Shown in pieces: positions 9,301 to 16,970 of a stretch of 64,000 nt of DNA; position 1 is the stretch's first letter, and each line of letters starts with the position of its first letter. The translations under genes and the position numbers were made by a program. The stretch spans positions 30,698 through 94,697 of the forward strand of contig JAJRSD010000025.1 in assembly GCA_024278975.1 (NCBI GenBank). The letters run 5' to 3'. The notes beneath the pieces were generated by a model, which was given only the letters and a program-made list of their open reading frames with translations, ran no database searches and was not told where the DNA came from. This DNA comes from Bacteroidota bacterium. Lineage in GTDB: Bacteria; Bacteroidota; Bacteroidia; Bacteroidales; Prolixibacteraceae.

Positions 9301-10030
9301 GAAACAAATAAAAGTATATGAGGCAGAGCAGGCAAAACAACGTAACTTTGAAATTGATGAGGAGCAGGCACACGACTCTTTTTCTAAATTAGAGAAAGAA
9401 AAATCGGGACAACAGGAGCGGATTGGCGAAATTAATAACATATTTGAGCGTGACTCTGAATTGAGATTACGAAACGAAAATGTGATAAAAGAGATCGACA
9501 TTCAAAAATTGGTATTGAAAAAATGGAACACTTTATTCGCGTTGCTTGGAGGCACAAAAGATGCTTTTAATATTTATGTACAGCGCCTTACTTTAAAAAG
9601 TTTGATTAGCCATGCAAATCTTCATCTCGAAAAACTGAACAACCGATATTCATTGCAAATTACCGATGAATTAACCGATAACCGGGAATTAAATATCGAA
9701 CTAACAGATCATTATCAAACCGACATGGTGCGACCGGTTGAAACTTGCAGTGGTGGTGAATCGTTTTTATTGAGTTTGTCGTTGGCTCTTGGGTTGTCAG
9801 ATATGGCAAGTCGTAACGTAAAAGTAGAATCATTGTTTATTGATGAAGGTTTTGGTACACTCGACGACGATTTATTGGAAACCGTTATCTCAACTCTGGA
9901 AAGTCTCCGTAGCGATGGTAAAATTATCGGGGTAATTTCGCATGTCGAAAAACTGAAAGAGCGTATTACAACGCAAATACAGGTAATTAAAAAAGGAAAC
10001 GGTGTGAGTGAAGTGAAAATAACAGCATAA
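6368..10030 (+). CDS. sbcC: SbcC, Rad50-like ATPase subunit of SbcCD
   Basis: 1220 residues, a long member of the family. Walker A GTTGSGKTTLLDAI lies near residue 38, followed by the Q-loop region LRSMMLAQGEFASFLKA. Two very long coiled-coil arms surround the zinc hook CPLCGSKHHP at residues 601-610. The ABC signature TCSGGESFLLSLSLALGLSD is near residue 1126 and Walker B ESLFIDEGFGTLDDD near 1155. In the family, ATP binding clamps DNA between paired ATPase heads and gates the SbcD nuclease. The Card1 gene follows 21 bases after the stop, consistent with one operon from sbcD to 11,576. Confidence 0.95.
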   Translation: MKIVKLELQNINSIKTSTPVTIDFNDEIFQTTGLFAITGTTGSGKTTLLDAITIALYREVPRFNASHIKLGLSDVVSEGAGEAMARVTFSNNGKMFEAFWSIRTKSKSGKLLGKPQETVRLKDLNENKIIAEKLTEFNKKIEEVTQLNYDQFLRSMMLAQGEFASFLKANKKSKVELLDQIIGNDIYKQIGYSVAERVSAEKNKLQEIEQKINTEDLLTQEKRRELEEEKKGVLKNIETIKKEADEFNRIIDWYKKTREIENQKQSIEKDTDELNRNRQEQKGVLEALLLHTEAKPFENLLRDLNSKTGEFAAKEKALKLLVPEIEKVRKEWQKAQTELGKKENSFKQEKQNKDIWSPKLDTVTRLDQNIINRAEVLTNIKTQIKKIYEDIKSLETERKQNEEKKTKNIADLADVENYLNENRPVAEIRVNLNTWSVSLNSRKIKYGAKQIAEKEIKKYNSEIARLDKSIEENRQKLIEKEGQLASINKVIIELKEQQTKLDVAQLNIRQTALIANKELLKEGVRISTDWFEKKQSVKYSEELIKIFKEELSKKSVELKGLEGKISASEKLLSEIERTLELEKKVKSLEVERQKLQQNDACPLCGSKHHPFVIEYNEFDFSETEKRYYEQNRKVEKLNKEIENNTREQLLANTKMETESDKIKSLSVEINKLNENFDRLKLDISILDNTAINSAFNKTEQQLIEVQENIRQANLLQQQIDENTEKSSGELSLCGKLREKLSVQKSQKTGFETNRIDKQRVIADIEKELNNLEERIETQFTPFGLQLPEPELTNGFIEELTKNIEDYSKREEQKKNLKSELNVLSVKIEENESRIQNDTKTKGEKELTSKSISEELTRTKEERNTLLPLEISVEAKRGELNKKIDNAEKEVYDWRERVNKLEVLLAGKKSEQEGFKISLVSLAKAIEKFSSNLNTQLKESRFSDRKELEQSLLDYETEMSYKKIKKLLDDTQIAIHTREKQIKVYEAEQAKQRNFEIDEEQAHDSFSKLEKEKSGQQERIGEINNIFERDSELRLRNENVIKEIDIQKLVLKKWNTLFALLGGTKDAFNIYVQRLTLKSLISHANLHLEKLNNRYSLQITDELTDNRELNIELTDHYQTDMVRPVETCSGGESFLLSLSLALGLSDMASRNVKVESLFIDEGFGTLDDDLLETVISTLESLRSDGKIIGVISHVEKLKERITTQIQVIKKGNGVSEVKITA

Positions 10031-10051
10031 ACTTATAAAACATAAAAAATT

Positions 10052-11197
10052 ATGGCACGTAAAGTATTAGTTAGCTTAGTCAGCGATCAAACAATCCCTA
10101 ATGTTGAGTTGATAAAAGAGTTTGAAAGTGAAATAGAGTCCTATGTGTTTATCACAACTGAATATATGGAGTCAGAAAAAAAAGATAGAACAAATTGTAT
10201 TATAACAGCTGCTCATCTAAAAGGGGTTGATGAAAAAAGGATAGTGGTAATAGAAGATTCCATAACAGATATTGAGGGTAAGCTGACAAGTAATATGCCC
10301 TCCGAAAAGCAATATATTGTTAATTTGACCGGTGGTACCAAAATAATGTCCATAGCAGTTTTTAATTTCTTTCAGAAGAAAAATGCTAAAATATACTATA
10401 AACCAATTCGAACGAATAAAATTTTGTCAGTCGAAGACGATTCAATATTCAGAAAAATCACAACCAAAATTCATGTGAAAGATTATTTGCTAAGTTATGG
10501 CGTTAAGTCAAAGAGTGCTAAATCATTTGAAATAAGGGAAATAACCCAAAAAATATTTGACGATTTTGTTAGTGGAAATATTGATTATAAAGTTATTGAA
10601 AATCTTAGGGTTAGTTATCGATCGAAGAGAAACAAATATTCTATTTCTACCATCGAAAATGATGAACGTGAGGGATACCAAATAAGTAGTCTGGGAGCTT
10701 TTATGGTAAATTTGGGTTTCGTAGGAAAAGAGAAGAGTGACGCTGTTATCACAAAACATGAAATTGCATACCTAACCGGAGGGTGGTACGAAGAGTTGTG
10801 CTATTTCTATTTTAAGGAACAACTATCGCTTGGTGATGACGACATTCAACTTGGGGTTAAACTCGAAAAAAGCGATTATGTGCTGGATAATGATTTAGAT
10901 GTGGTTTTTATATTCAACAATAATATTTATGTGGTTGAATGTAAAACCGCAATGTCTAAAAATGGAAAAGTTTCAACAGCCTTATTTAATGAAACCATTT
11001 ATAAATCATCTGCTTTAAGGGCAAAGTTTGGTCTTACAGTAAATAACATGTTACTTACTTTAAGTAGTATGGCTCATAAAAACATTGACTATGCAGAACG
11101 AGCAAAAGTTATGAATATAGAATTATTTGGCAGAAAATACTTTAATGGGAAAATTGATTTAGGTGAATTAGTTGAAAGAATAAAAAATACGTATTAA
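10052..11197 (+). CDS. Card1/Can2-type CARF-PD-(D/E)XK nuclease (DUF1887 family)
   Basis: 381 residues, the family's usual size. The N-terminal CARF domain (about residues 1-145) has the ligand-loop motif NLTGGTKIMS at 91-100, which in the family binds cyclic tetra-adenylate made by Cas10. The C-terminal domain is a PD-(D/E)XK nuclease: GGWYEELCYFYFKEQL (243-258), DNDLDVVF with Asp281/283, and VVECKT with Glu296 and Lys298. Characterised relatives (Card1, Can2) degrade or nick DNA and RNA when activated. It lies about 7 kb from csm5, behind sbcDC, in the same orientation. The Cas10 that would make its activator is outside the window. Confidence 0.88.
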   Translation: MARKVLVSLVSDQTIPNVELIKEFESEIESYVFITTEYMESEKKDRTNCIITAAHLKGVDEKRIVVIEDSITDIEGKLTSNMPSEKQYIVNLTGGTKIMSIAVFNFFQKKNAKIYYKPIRTNKILSVEDDSIFRKITTKIHVKDYLLSYGVKSKSAKSFEIREITQKIFDDFVSGNIDYKVIENLRVSYRSKRNKYSISTIENDEREGYQISSLGAFMVNLGFVGKEKSDAVITKHEIAYLTGGWYEELCYFYFKEQLSLGDDDIQLGVKLEKSDYVLDNDLDVVFIFNNNIYVVECKTAMSKNGKVSTALFNETIYKSSALRAKFGLTVNNMLLTLSSMAHKNIDYAERAKVMNIELFGRKYFNGKIDLGELVERIKNTY

Positions 11198-11207
11198 GTT
11201 TCATACC

Positions 11208-11576
11208 ATGCTAATAAATCTTTCAAATCATCCATCAAAACAGTGGAGTAAGTTACAAACTGATGAGGCTGTAAATGAATATGGTAAAATTTTGGATTTG
11301 CCTTTCCCGGCTATTAATCCCAGTGCAAAACCGGAAGAGATAAAAGAGCTTGCCAAGTATTATTTCAATAAATGTTTAGATATATTGAAAAAATCAAGAG
11401 AAAATAATAATGTGGTTCATATAATGGGTGAACTAACGTTTTGTTTTGCATTAGTTAATCTATTACAAGCTCAGGATATTTCCTGTATCTCTTCAACATC
11501 AGCACGAAATGTGGTACAAAATGGTTCAAAAAAAATTGTAGAATTTAACTTTGTGCAGTTTCGAGAGTACCTCTAA
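11208..11576 (+). CDS. Small Rossmann-like CRISPR accessory protein, candidate ring nuclease (Csx15/Csx16/Csx20-like)
   Basis: 122 residues, starting 10 bases after the Card1 stop. Visible features: N-terminal strand MLINLSNHPS, then EYGKILDLPFPAINP and a helix rich in Lys and Glu. A second core strand VVHIMGE leads into a Gly-Glu turn (74-75), followed by ISCISSTSAR (91-100) and a terminal FVQFREY (115-121). A strand-turn-helix with a Gly-Glu turn, an S/T-rich loop ending in Arg and a closing F-x-x-F-R-x-Y recalls the small Rossmann CRISPR ancillary proteins such as Csx20, some of which degrade or bind cyclic oligoadenylate. I infer a damping role for Card1 signalling from fold and position only; exact family membership is uncertain. 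Confidence 0.55.
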   Translation: MLINLSNHPSKQWSKLQTDEAVNEYGKILDLPFPAINPSAKPEEIKELAKYYFNKCLDILKKSRENNNVVHIMGELTFCFALVNLLQAQDISCISSTSARNVVQNGSKKIVEFNFVQFREYL

Positions 11577-11637
11577 CAACCAGTTATATGAGACTAAAAG
11601 AAATATTTATGAATTGTTAAATTGTTATCCTTGCGGT

Positions 11638-12888
11638 TTACTCCTCATTTTTAATTTCTATAAACCAACTTATTGCGGCAATACCTGCCGGAACAACCGA
11701 CGATTGATGCGTGCCCCCTGGAATTGAAAGCATTTTAATTTTATCTACACCAACACCTTCGTTAAGGAAATTCTGAAAAATACGACTTGTAACTTGTGGT
11801 GGAACAAATGTGTCTTTTGTACCATGTACCAACAGAGTTGGTGTTTTTATTTTCCATGCTGTTACACTATTTTTAATCAGCATATTTTTAATAGATGAAT
11901 ACTTATCGGCTGTATTGTAGTTACTTATATAATCGGCAGTAAACAATCGCGATATTTTTGTATCTAACAAATCATTTATCTCTGTTCCCGATTTTGTGCC
12001 ATCGTATAATGTTAAGACTTTTGAATCGTAAGGTGTCATAAAAACTTCATCTAATGGAGTTGTAATTCCACCCAGATTATGATAACTATTAAAAATATAT
12101 CCTAAAAAATATGGCATCGGATACTCTTCCTGAGCCAGTACATATTCGTTAATATAATTCAAATCGTATGGCCCGGCAGAACAAACACTTGCTCTTAAAT
12201 TAAATACGTCAGAATATTTTTCTTCAATGGCTTTTTGTAGTTGCATTGTTGACCAGCCACCTTGCGAATATCCTGTAATGTAATAGTCGTTATTCAACTC
12301 CAATCCTATTTCATCTCTCAAATAATTTGCCACCATCTCTTTAACTGCACGTTGCATGTCGAGAATAGATTGCACCGTTGATTCTCCATCTAAATACGGG
12401 TGAAACATATTTTCAGAAGTTCCAAACCCCAGATAATCAGGAATAGTTACTACAAAACCTGTTGATGCCATAAACTCTAAAAGCAGAAATAATTCGTTAT
12501 CAGGATTAACAGTCGGAGCTTTACTGTGTTCAGTATTTGTTCCATTTTGATAACTCAATATCGGAAATTCGCCTGCCGCTGTTGGTACACAAACTAACCC
12601 CGAAGCAATTACATCATCATCATTAAAAGAGGTTATATAACTTATTTTATAAACTGTAACACCATGTTCAATTTCCGAAACAATAGGTGCAAATCCGGGG
12701 TAGTCATCTACCAATGGAGTTAGTATCGACTCTATTAGTGCCGGTAAATATGTTGCAACTTTTTCGTAACTAACAAGATATTGATCTGTCGGTTGTTTAT
12801 CTTCATCGTTATTAAAAAGGTCGCACGACGAAAAGATTGAAACAACAAATATAATGAGTAGAAATTTTTGAATAATATTAGTTTTCAT
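11638..12888 (-). CDS. Secreted lipase-like alpha/beta hydrolase (lipoprotein)
   Basis: 416 residues. The signal peptide ends in a lipobox (VSIFSSCDLF), so it is probably an outer-membrane or surface lipoprotein. The fold is the secretory-lipase type of alpha/beta hydrolase. The nucleophile motif is GYSQGGWS, the acid residue is likely the Asp in VHGTKDTFVPPQ and the His lies in PGGTHQSS. The segment VVTIPDYLGFGTSE before the nucleophile is typical of this group. It is transcribed towards the 122-residue gene with only 61 bases between the stops, and I see no clear terminator there. Substrate unknown; an ester is likely. Confidence 0.82.
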   Translation of the reverse strand: MKTNIIQKFLLIIFVVSIFSSCDLFNNDEDKQPTDQYLVSYEKVATYLPALIESILTPLVDDYPGFAPIVSEIEHGVTVYKISYITSFNDDDVIASGLVCVPTAAGEFPILSYQNGTNTEHSKAPTVNPDNELFLLLEFMASTGFVVTIPDYLGFGTSENMFHPYLDGESTVQSILDMQRAVKEMVANYLRDEIGLELNNDYYITGYSQGGWSTMQLQKAIEEKYSDVFNLRASVCSAGPYDLNYINEYVLAQEEYPMPYFLGYIFNSYHNLGGITTPLDEVFMTPYDSKVLTLYDGTKSGTEINDLLDTKISRLFTADYISNYNTADKYSSIKNMLIKNSVTAWKIKTPTLLVHGTKDTFVPPQVTSRIFQNFLNEGVGVDKIKMLSIPGGTHQSSVVPAGIAAISWFIEIKNEE

Positions 12889-13060
12889 AGCACTTTAATA
12901 TTAGTTTTCAGACTTCAAAATTAGTCAAAAAAGATGACTTGGTTAATTATTTGGTTCGTTTTTATTGGAATAGATTTTCTTGAAACAACTAAATTGTTAA
13001 TTTTAGTGCTTTGTATAAACCATGTAAACTATTTTTATATTGAACGAATAAAATAGAATT

Positions 13061-13765
13061 ATGAAACGAATATTTCCGATACTTATCTTTTTGATTTCCG
13101 GTTTAATTATAAATGCACAACCCATAAAAATAATGCTTATAACTGGTGGTCACGATTTTGATGAGGCTGAGTTTTTTGAAATGTTTGATGATATGGAAGG
13201 TGTTGAATATGAGCATTTCGAACAACCAAAAGCCAATAAAAAACTGGCAAAAGATTTGGCGGCAGATTTTGATGTGCTGGTATTTTACGACATGTGGAAA
13301 ACCATTTCAGATATGGAAAAAGATGCTTATCTGAAATTAACGGAACAGGGAAAACCATTTTTATTTTTGCACCACTCAATTGCTTCGTATCAAAATTGGC
13401 CCGAGTTTGAAAAAATCATTGGAGGCAAGTATTTCGAGAAAGGCGAAAATGTACCTGAAGAGTTGCTCTCTACTTACGATCATGATGTTTGGGTTTACAG
13501 TAAAGTTGAAACATACACTCCTGTTACAAAAGGTTTTCGCGAATTGCGTTTTTTCGATGAAGTTTATGGAAATGTTCGGGTTTCGGACAGCGTAATTCCG
13601 CTACTAAAAACACGCTATCCAAAAAGTATGGAAGTGGTTGCATGGGAGAACAGTTATAAAGCATCAAAAATTATTTATATTCAGTCGGGGCACGATAAAC
13701 GAACATTTGTGGAAGCAGATTACCGGAAGTTATTATTGCAGGCAATTCAATATTTATCAGAATAA
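13061..13765 (+). CDS. ThuA-like protein with signal peptide
   Basis: 234 residues. A signal peptide (MKRIFPILIFLISGLIINAQ) points to export. The mature part is a ThuA-like, glutamine-amidotransferase-like Rossmann domain: IKIMLITGGHDFDEAEFFEMF, then DVLVFYDMW, GKPFLFLHHSIASYQNWPEF and the closing IIYIQSGHDKRTF. Such proteins accompany trehalose and other sugar catabolic genes; enzymatic activity is not firmly established for most of them. The neighbouring MFS transporter gene (13,928) may be functionally linked, but the 162-base gap carries an inverted repeat. Confidence 0.8.
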   Translation: MKRIFPILIFLISGLIINAQPIKIMLITGGHDFDEAEFFEMFDDMEGVEYEHFEQPKANKKLAKDLAADFDVLVFYDMWKTISDMEKDAYLKLTEQGKPFLFLHHSIASYQNWPEFEKIIGGKYFEKGENVPEELLSTYDHDVWVYSKVETYTPVTKGFRELRFFDEVYGNVRVSDSVIPLLKTRYPKSMEVVAWENSYKASKIIYIQSGHDKRTFVEADYRKLLLQAIQYLSE

Positions 13766-13783
13766 ATAATGAGATCGCTATGA

Positions 13784-13868
13784 ATAGTCATCAGATGAAT
13801 GGGTTAGCAAAAAGCATAGATAATTCAAACCTGGCAATCAGTTGGTTACATATTCATCAGATGACTAT
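13784..13868. repeat. 17-base inverted repeat with a 51-base spacer
   Basis: atagtcatcagatgaat at 13784-13800 pairs with attcatcagatgactat at 13852-13868, with one mismatch at the centre of each arm. Each arm is itself nearly palindromic (tcatcagatga). It lies in the ThuA-MFS gap. It could be a regulator-binding pair, or the ends of a tiny non-autonomous element. No T-run follows, so a terminator is unlikely. Confidence 0.5.
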
Positions 13869-13927
13869 ATTTATATTTTTTACTTTTTGGAGATAACTCA
13901 ATAAAATCTAATTAATAAAATTTTATT

Positions 13928-15247
13928 ATGGAAAATGTAAATCAAAAAAGACTGTTTATTGCCAGTTGTCTGGCACTGTTAGTAACTGCAATGACTTTTG
14001 CTATCAGGGCGAAAATCGAAGGTGTATTTACATCTGATTATGGTTTAACAAAAGAGGAAATTGGCTACGCTTTCGGTCCCGCATTTTGGGGATTTGCAGT
14101 TGCAATGTTTGCCGGTGGCTTTATTATCGACTTAGTAAAAACCAAAACAATTATATGGATGGCATTTGGGATGCACTTAATTGGGATTGTTCTTTTGCTT
14201 TTAGCCAAAGACATGACATCGTTATTTATTGCAAATGTATTTATCGGATTCGGAAATGGTAGTGTTGAGGCAGCGTGCAATCCACTAATAACAACACTTT
14301 TCCCAAACAAAAAAACAAAAATGCTAAATAGGTTTCATGTTTGGTTTCCGGGCGGAATTGTAATTGGCGGAGTATTAGCGTGGTTGGTTATGGACACACT
14401 AAACCTGCGTTGGGAAATATTGGTAAGCCTGCTGTTTATTCCTCTGGCAATTTACGGGTTTCTGTTTTTAGGACAGAAAATTCCTGAAACAGAACGTGTT
14501 TCGAGTGGCGTAAGTTATAAAGAGATGATGCGGAATATTGGCGCTCCTTACACAATAATTGCAACCGTAATTTTAATGATATTAGTTGCTTCTGTTCCGT
14601 CTTTTAGCATTAGTTTCGATAGTGTGTTACCATTTGTTATTGTGGGAGTAATTGTAATTCTGGTTATAATCGAAGGAAAAGCAATCAATAAAATTAGCCT
14701 GTTATTTCCTCTCCTGTTATTTGCCATGTTGTTAACCGCCTCAACCGAGTTAGGGACAACACAATGGATTAACGCACTTCTGGAAACCAATGGAATTAAC
14801 CCGATGATTATTTTGGTTGTTGTAACCGGTATTATGGCTGTTGGAAGATTTTTTGCGGGTGGTTTAATACATCGGTTAAATCCTATCGGAGTGCTGCTTG
14901 GCTCTTCAGTAATTGCGGTTGCCGGGTTGTTATTGTTAAGTATTTCGAGCGGGGCTGCAATGACTTTGGTTTCGGCAGCAGTTTTTGCAGTTGGAGTCTG
15001 TTATTTCTGGCCAACAATGATTGGTGTTGCTTCGGAATATGTGCCTAAAAGTGGTGCGTTGGGAATGTCTATTTTGGGTGGAGCAGGTTTTGTTGCCACG
15101 TCGATGGTGTTACCAATTATGGGCAAATCTATAGAAACTGCCGGTCCGCAAATTACCCTGCGAAATATGTCGGTTTTACCAATAATTCTGATTGTAGTTT
15201 TTGTTGCATTAACAATTATTATTAAGAATAGAAAAGTAAATGCTTAA
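13928..15247 (+). CDS. Major facilitator superfamily transporter, sugar-porter-like
   Basis: 439 residues with about twelve hydrophobic segments. MFS landmarks are FTSDYGLTKEEIGYAFGPAFWGFAVAMFAGG in the first two helices, then FIGFGNGSVEAACNPLITTLFP and FHVWFPGGIVIGGVLAW. The PLITTLFP and FHVWFPGG stretches resemble the fucose/glucose-galactose (FucP/GluP) branch, which suggests a sugar or sugar derivative as substrate; this is an inference. A loop between helices 6 and 7 is short. Start ATG lies in an AT-rich leader without a Shine-Dalgarno sequence, as is normal in Bacteroidota. Confidence 0.82.
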   Translation: MENVNQKRLFIASCLALLVTAMTFAIRAKIEGVFTSDYGLTKEEIGYAFGPAFWGFAVAMFAGGFIIDLVKTKTIIWMAFGMHLIGIVLLLLAKDMTSLFIANVFIGFGNGSVEAACNPLITTLFPNKKTKMLNRFHVWFPGGIVIGGVLAWLVMDTLNLRWEILVSLLFIPLAIYGFLFLGQKIPETERVSSGVSYKEMMRNIGAPYTIIATVILMILVASVPSFSISFDSVLPFVIVGVIVILVIIEGKAINKISLLFPLLLFAMLLTASTELGTTQWINALLETNGINPMIILVVVTGIMAVGRFFAGGLIHRLNPIGVLLGSSVIAVAGLLLLSISSGAAMTLVSAAVFAVGVCYFWPTMIGVASEYVPKSGALGMSILGGAGFVATSMVLPIMGKSIETAGPQITLRNMSVLPIILIVVFVALTIIIKNRKVNA

Positions 15248-15309
15248 TTGGGGGAGAAATTATAATCTGTATAATTCAAAAATATTAGAAGATACCGGTT
15301 TAAATCGGT

Positions 15310-16782
15310 TTAATTTCCCAGCGAAAACCACTTTTTCATAAGTTCTTCGTCGCCTTTTTGATTTTTATGCCAATATTCATTTGTGTGATTATTATAGATA
15401 TAATCAACTTTATAAGTTTCAATATTTTCGATAATATCGTTCAACGCTGTTATCATTAAATCAACTTCGCTATTTGGCATGGTTGGGTGCAACGACCAGC
15501 GTACCCAGCCCGGTTTATCAGAAAGGTCGCCATGATTGATTTTATCGGTAATTTCCTGCGACTGTTCGTACGACACTTCCAAAAGAAAATGTCCATAAGT
15601 TCCGGCACAGGCACAGCCACCGCGGGTTTGAATTCCATATTTGTCATTCAGAAGCTGAACAAGAAGATTGAAATGAATATCGTCTACATAAAACGAGATA
15701 ACACCCAAACGATCGCGTACATTATCGGCAAGAATATTTAATTTTTTAATCTTATCAAATCCTATAAAAGCTAATTTTAAAAGTTCTTTTTCACGCTTTT
15801 CAATATTCTCAACTCCCATTTGATTTTTTAAGTCAATACACAAAGCTGTTCTTATCGATTGCAAAAAACCCGGAGTTCCGCCATCTTCGCGTGCTTCAAT
15901 ATCATCAATGTATTTGTATTTTCCCCAACGATTTGTCCAGTCAACTGTTCCACCGCCCGGTGTGTCGGGCACTTCGTTTTTATACATCGACGAATTGAAA
16001 ATCAGAACACCTGAAGAACCCGGTCCACCAAGAAATTTGTGAGGAGAAAACATTACTGCATCTAACTTTTCCATTGGGTCGGCAGGGTGCATGTCTATTT
16101 TTTCGTATGGTGCCGAGGCAGCGTAGTCAATAAAACAAACTCCACCATTCTCGTGCATAATTTTTGCCAATTCGTAGAATGGAGTTCTAACACCGGTAAC
16201 ATTAGAACATGCCGAAAAAGACCCAATTTTAAATGGTCGATTTTTGTATTTGTCAAGTGCTTTTCTCAGATTACCGGGGTCAACCAACAAATTATCTCCA
16301 GGTTCAACAACAACAACATCGGCATTGGTTTCGTACCACGACGTTTGGTTCGAGTGATGTTCCATGTGCGTAATAAATACCACGGGACGTTCGCGATCAA
16401 TAATACAGCTTTTACCCGATATCTTTCCGCAATATTTTAGCCCTAGTATTCGCTGAAATTTATTAATAATGTCGGTCATTCCCGAGCCGGATGTAATAAT
16501 TACATCGTTAGAATCTGCATTAACATGCTGTTTTATAAGCTCGTGTGATTTATGATAAGCGTGCGTCATCCGAATTCCTGTTTCGCTGGTTTCGGTATGA
16601 GTGTTGCCAACAAATGGTCCTATTTCGTTTGAAATTTTTTCCTCGATTGGTTTATATAATCTGCCACTGGCAATCCAGTCGCCATAAATAATCTTCTTTT
16701 TTCCATATGGAGATTCAAACTCCTGATTGGTGCCAACAATATTCTTGCGAAATTTTTCAAAGTATTTTTCCAGACTGCTCAT
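15310..16782 (-). CDS. Class V aminotransferase / cysteine-desulfurase-like PLP enzyme
   Basis: 490 residues, longer than typical SufS (about 400). The PLP lysine is in MFSPHKFLGGPGSSGVL. Other class V features are ITSGSGMTDIINKF, the THMEHHSNQTSW histidine motif, CFIDYAASAP and the C-terminal loop RGGCACAGTYGHFLL, whose Cys lies where SufS-type enzymes have their catalytic cysteine. It could therefore be a desulfurase or a related lyase. No sulfur-acceptor gene is adjacent. It is transcribed divergently from htpG. Confidence 0.82.
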   Translation of the reverse strand: MSSLEKYFEKFRKNIVGTNQEFESPYGKKKIIYGDWIASGRLYKPIEEKISNEIGPFVGNTHTETSETGIRMTHAYHKSHELIKQHVNADSNDVIITSGSGMTDIINKFQRILGLKYCGKISGKSCIIDRERPVVFITHMEHHSNQTSWYETNADVVVVEPGDNLLVDPGNLRKALDKYKNRPFKIGSFSACSNVTGVRTPFYELAKIMHENGGVCFIDYAASAPYEKIDMHPADPMEKLDAVMFSPHKFLGGPGSSGVLIFNSSMYKNEVPDTPGGGTVDWTNRWGKYKYIDDIEAREDGGTPGFLQSIRTALCIDLKNQMGVENIEKREKELLKLAFIGFDKIKKLNILADNVRDRLGVISFYVDDIHFNLLVQLLNDKYGIQTRGGCACAGTYGHFLLEVSYEQSQEITDKINHGDLSDKPGWVRWSLHPTMPNSEVDLMITALNDIIENIETYKVDYIYNNHTNEYWHKNQKGDEELMKKWFSLGN

Positions 16783-16970
16783 AAAACGTTTATTAATTCT
16801 TGCTGCAAATTAAGCGACTTTAGATGAATAAAAAATGGGAGAAAATCATTTCTTCTTCAATTTTAACAATAATTGGTTTTTTAAATGACAAATAGTCATA
16901 AAAACTGAATGGCATGTTGTTTGAAAACAGCCACTCGTAAATTGAAAAATAAATTTAAAACATATTGAAT

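Noticed and set aside
1..11576. A CRISPR array near the Csm genes.
   Set aside because: I looked for regularly spaced 28-37-base repeats on both sides of csm5 and after the 122-residue gene and found none. The array, if present, is outside the window.
15285..15310. Near-palindrome around accggtttaaatcggt between the MFS and aminotransferase genes as a terminator.
   Set aside because: The stem has mismatches and no T-run follows; too weak to call.
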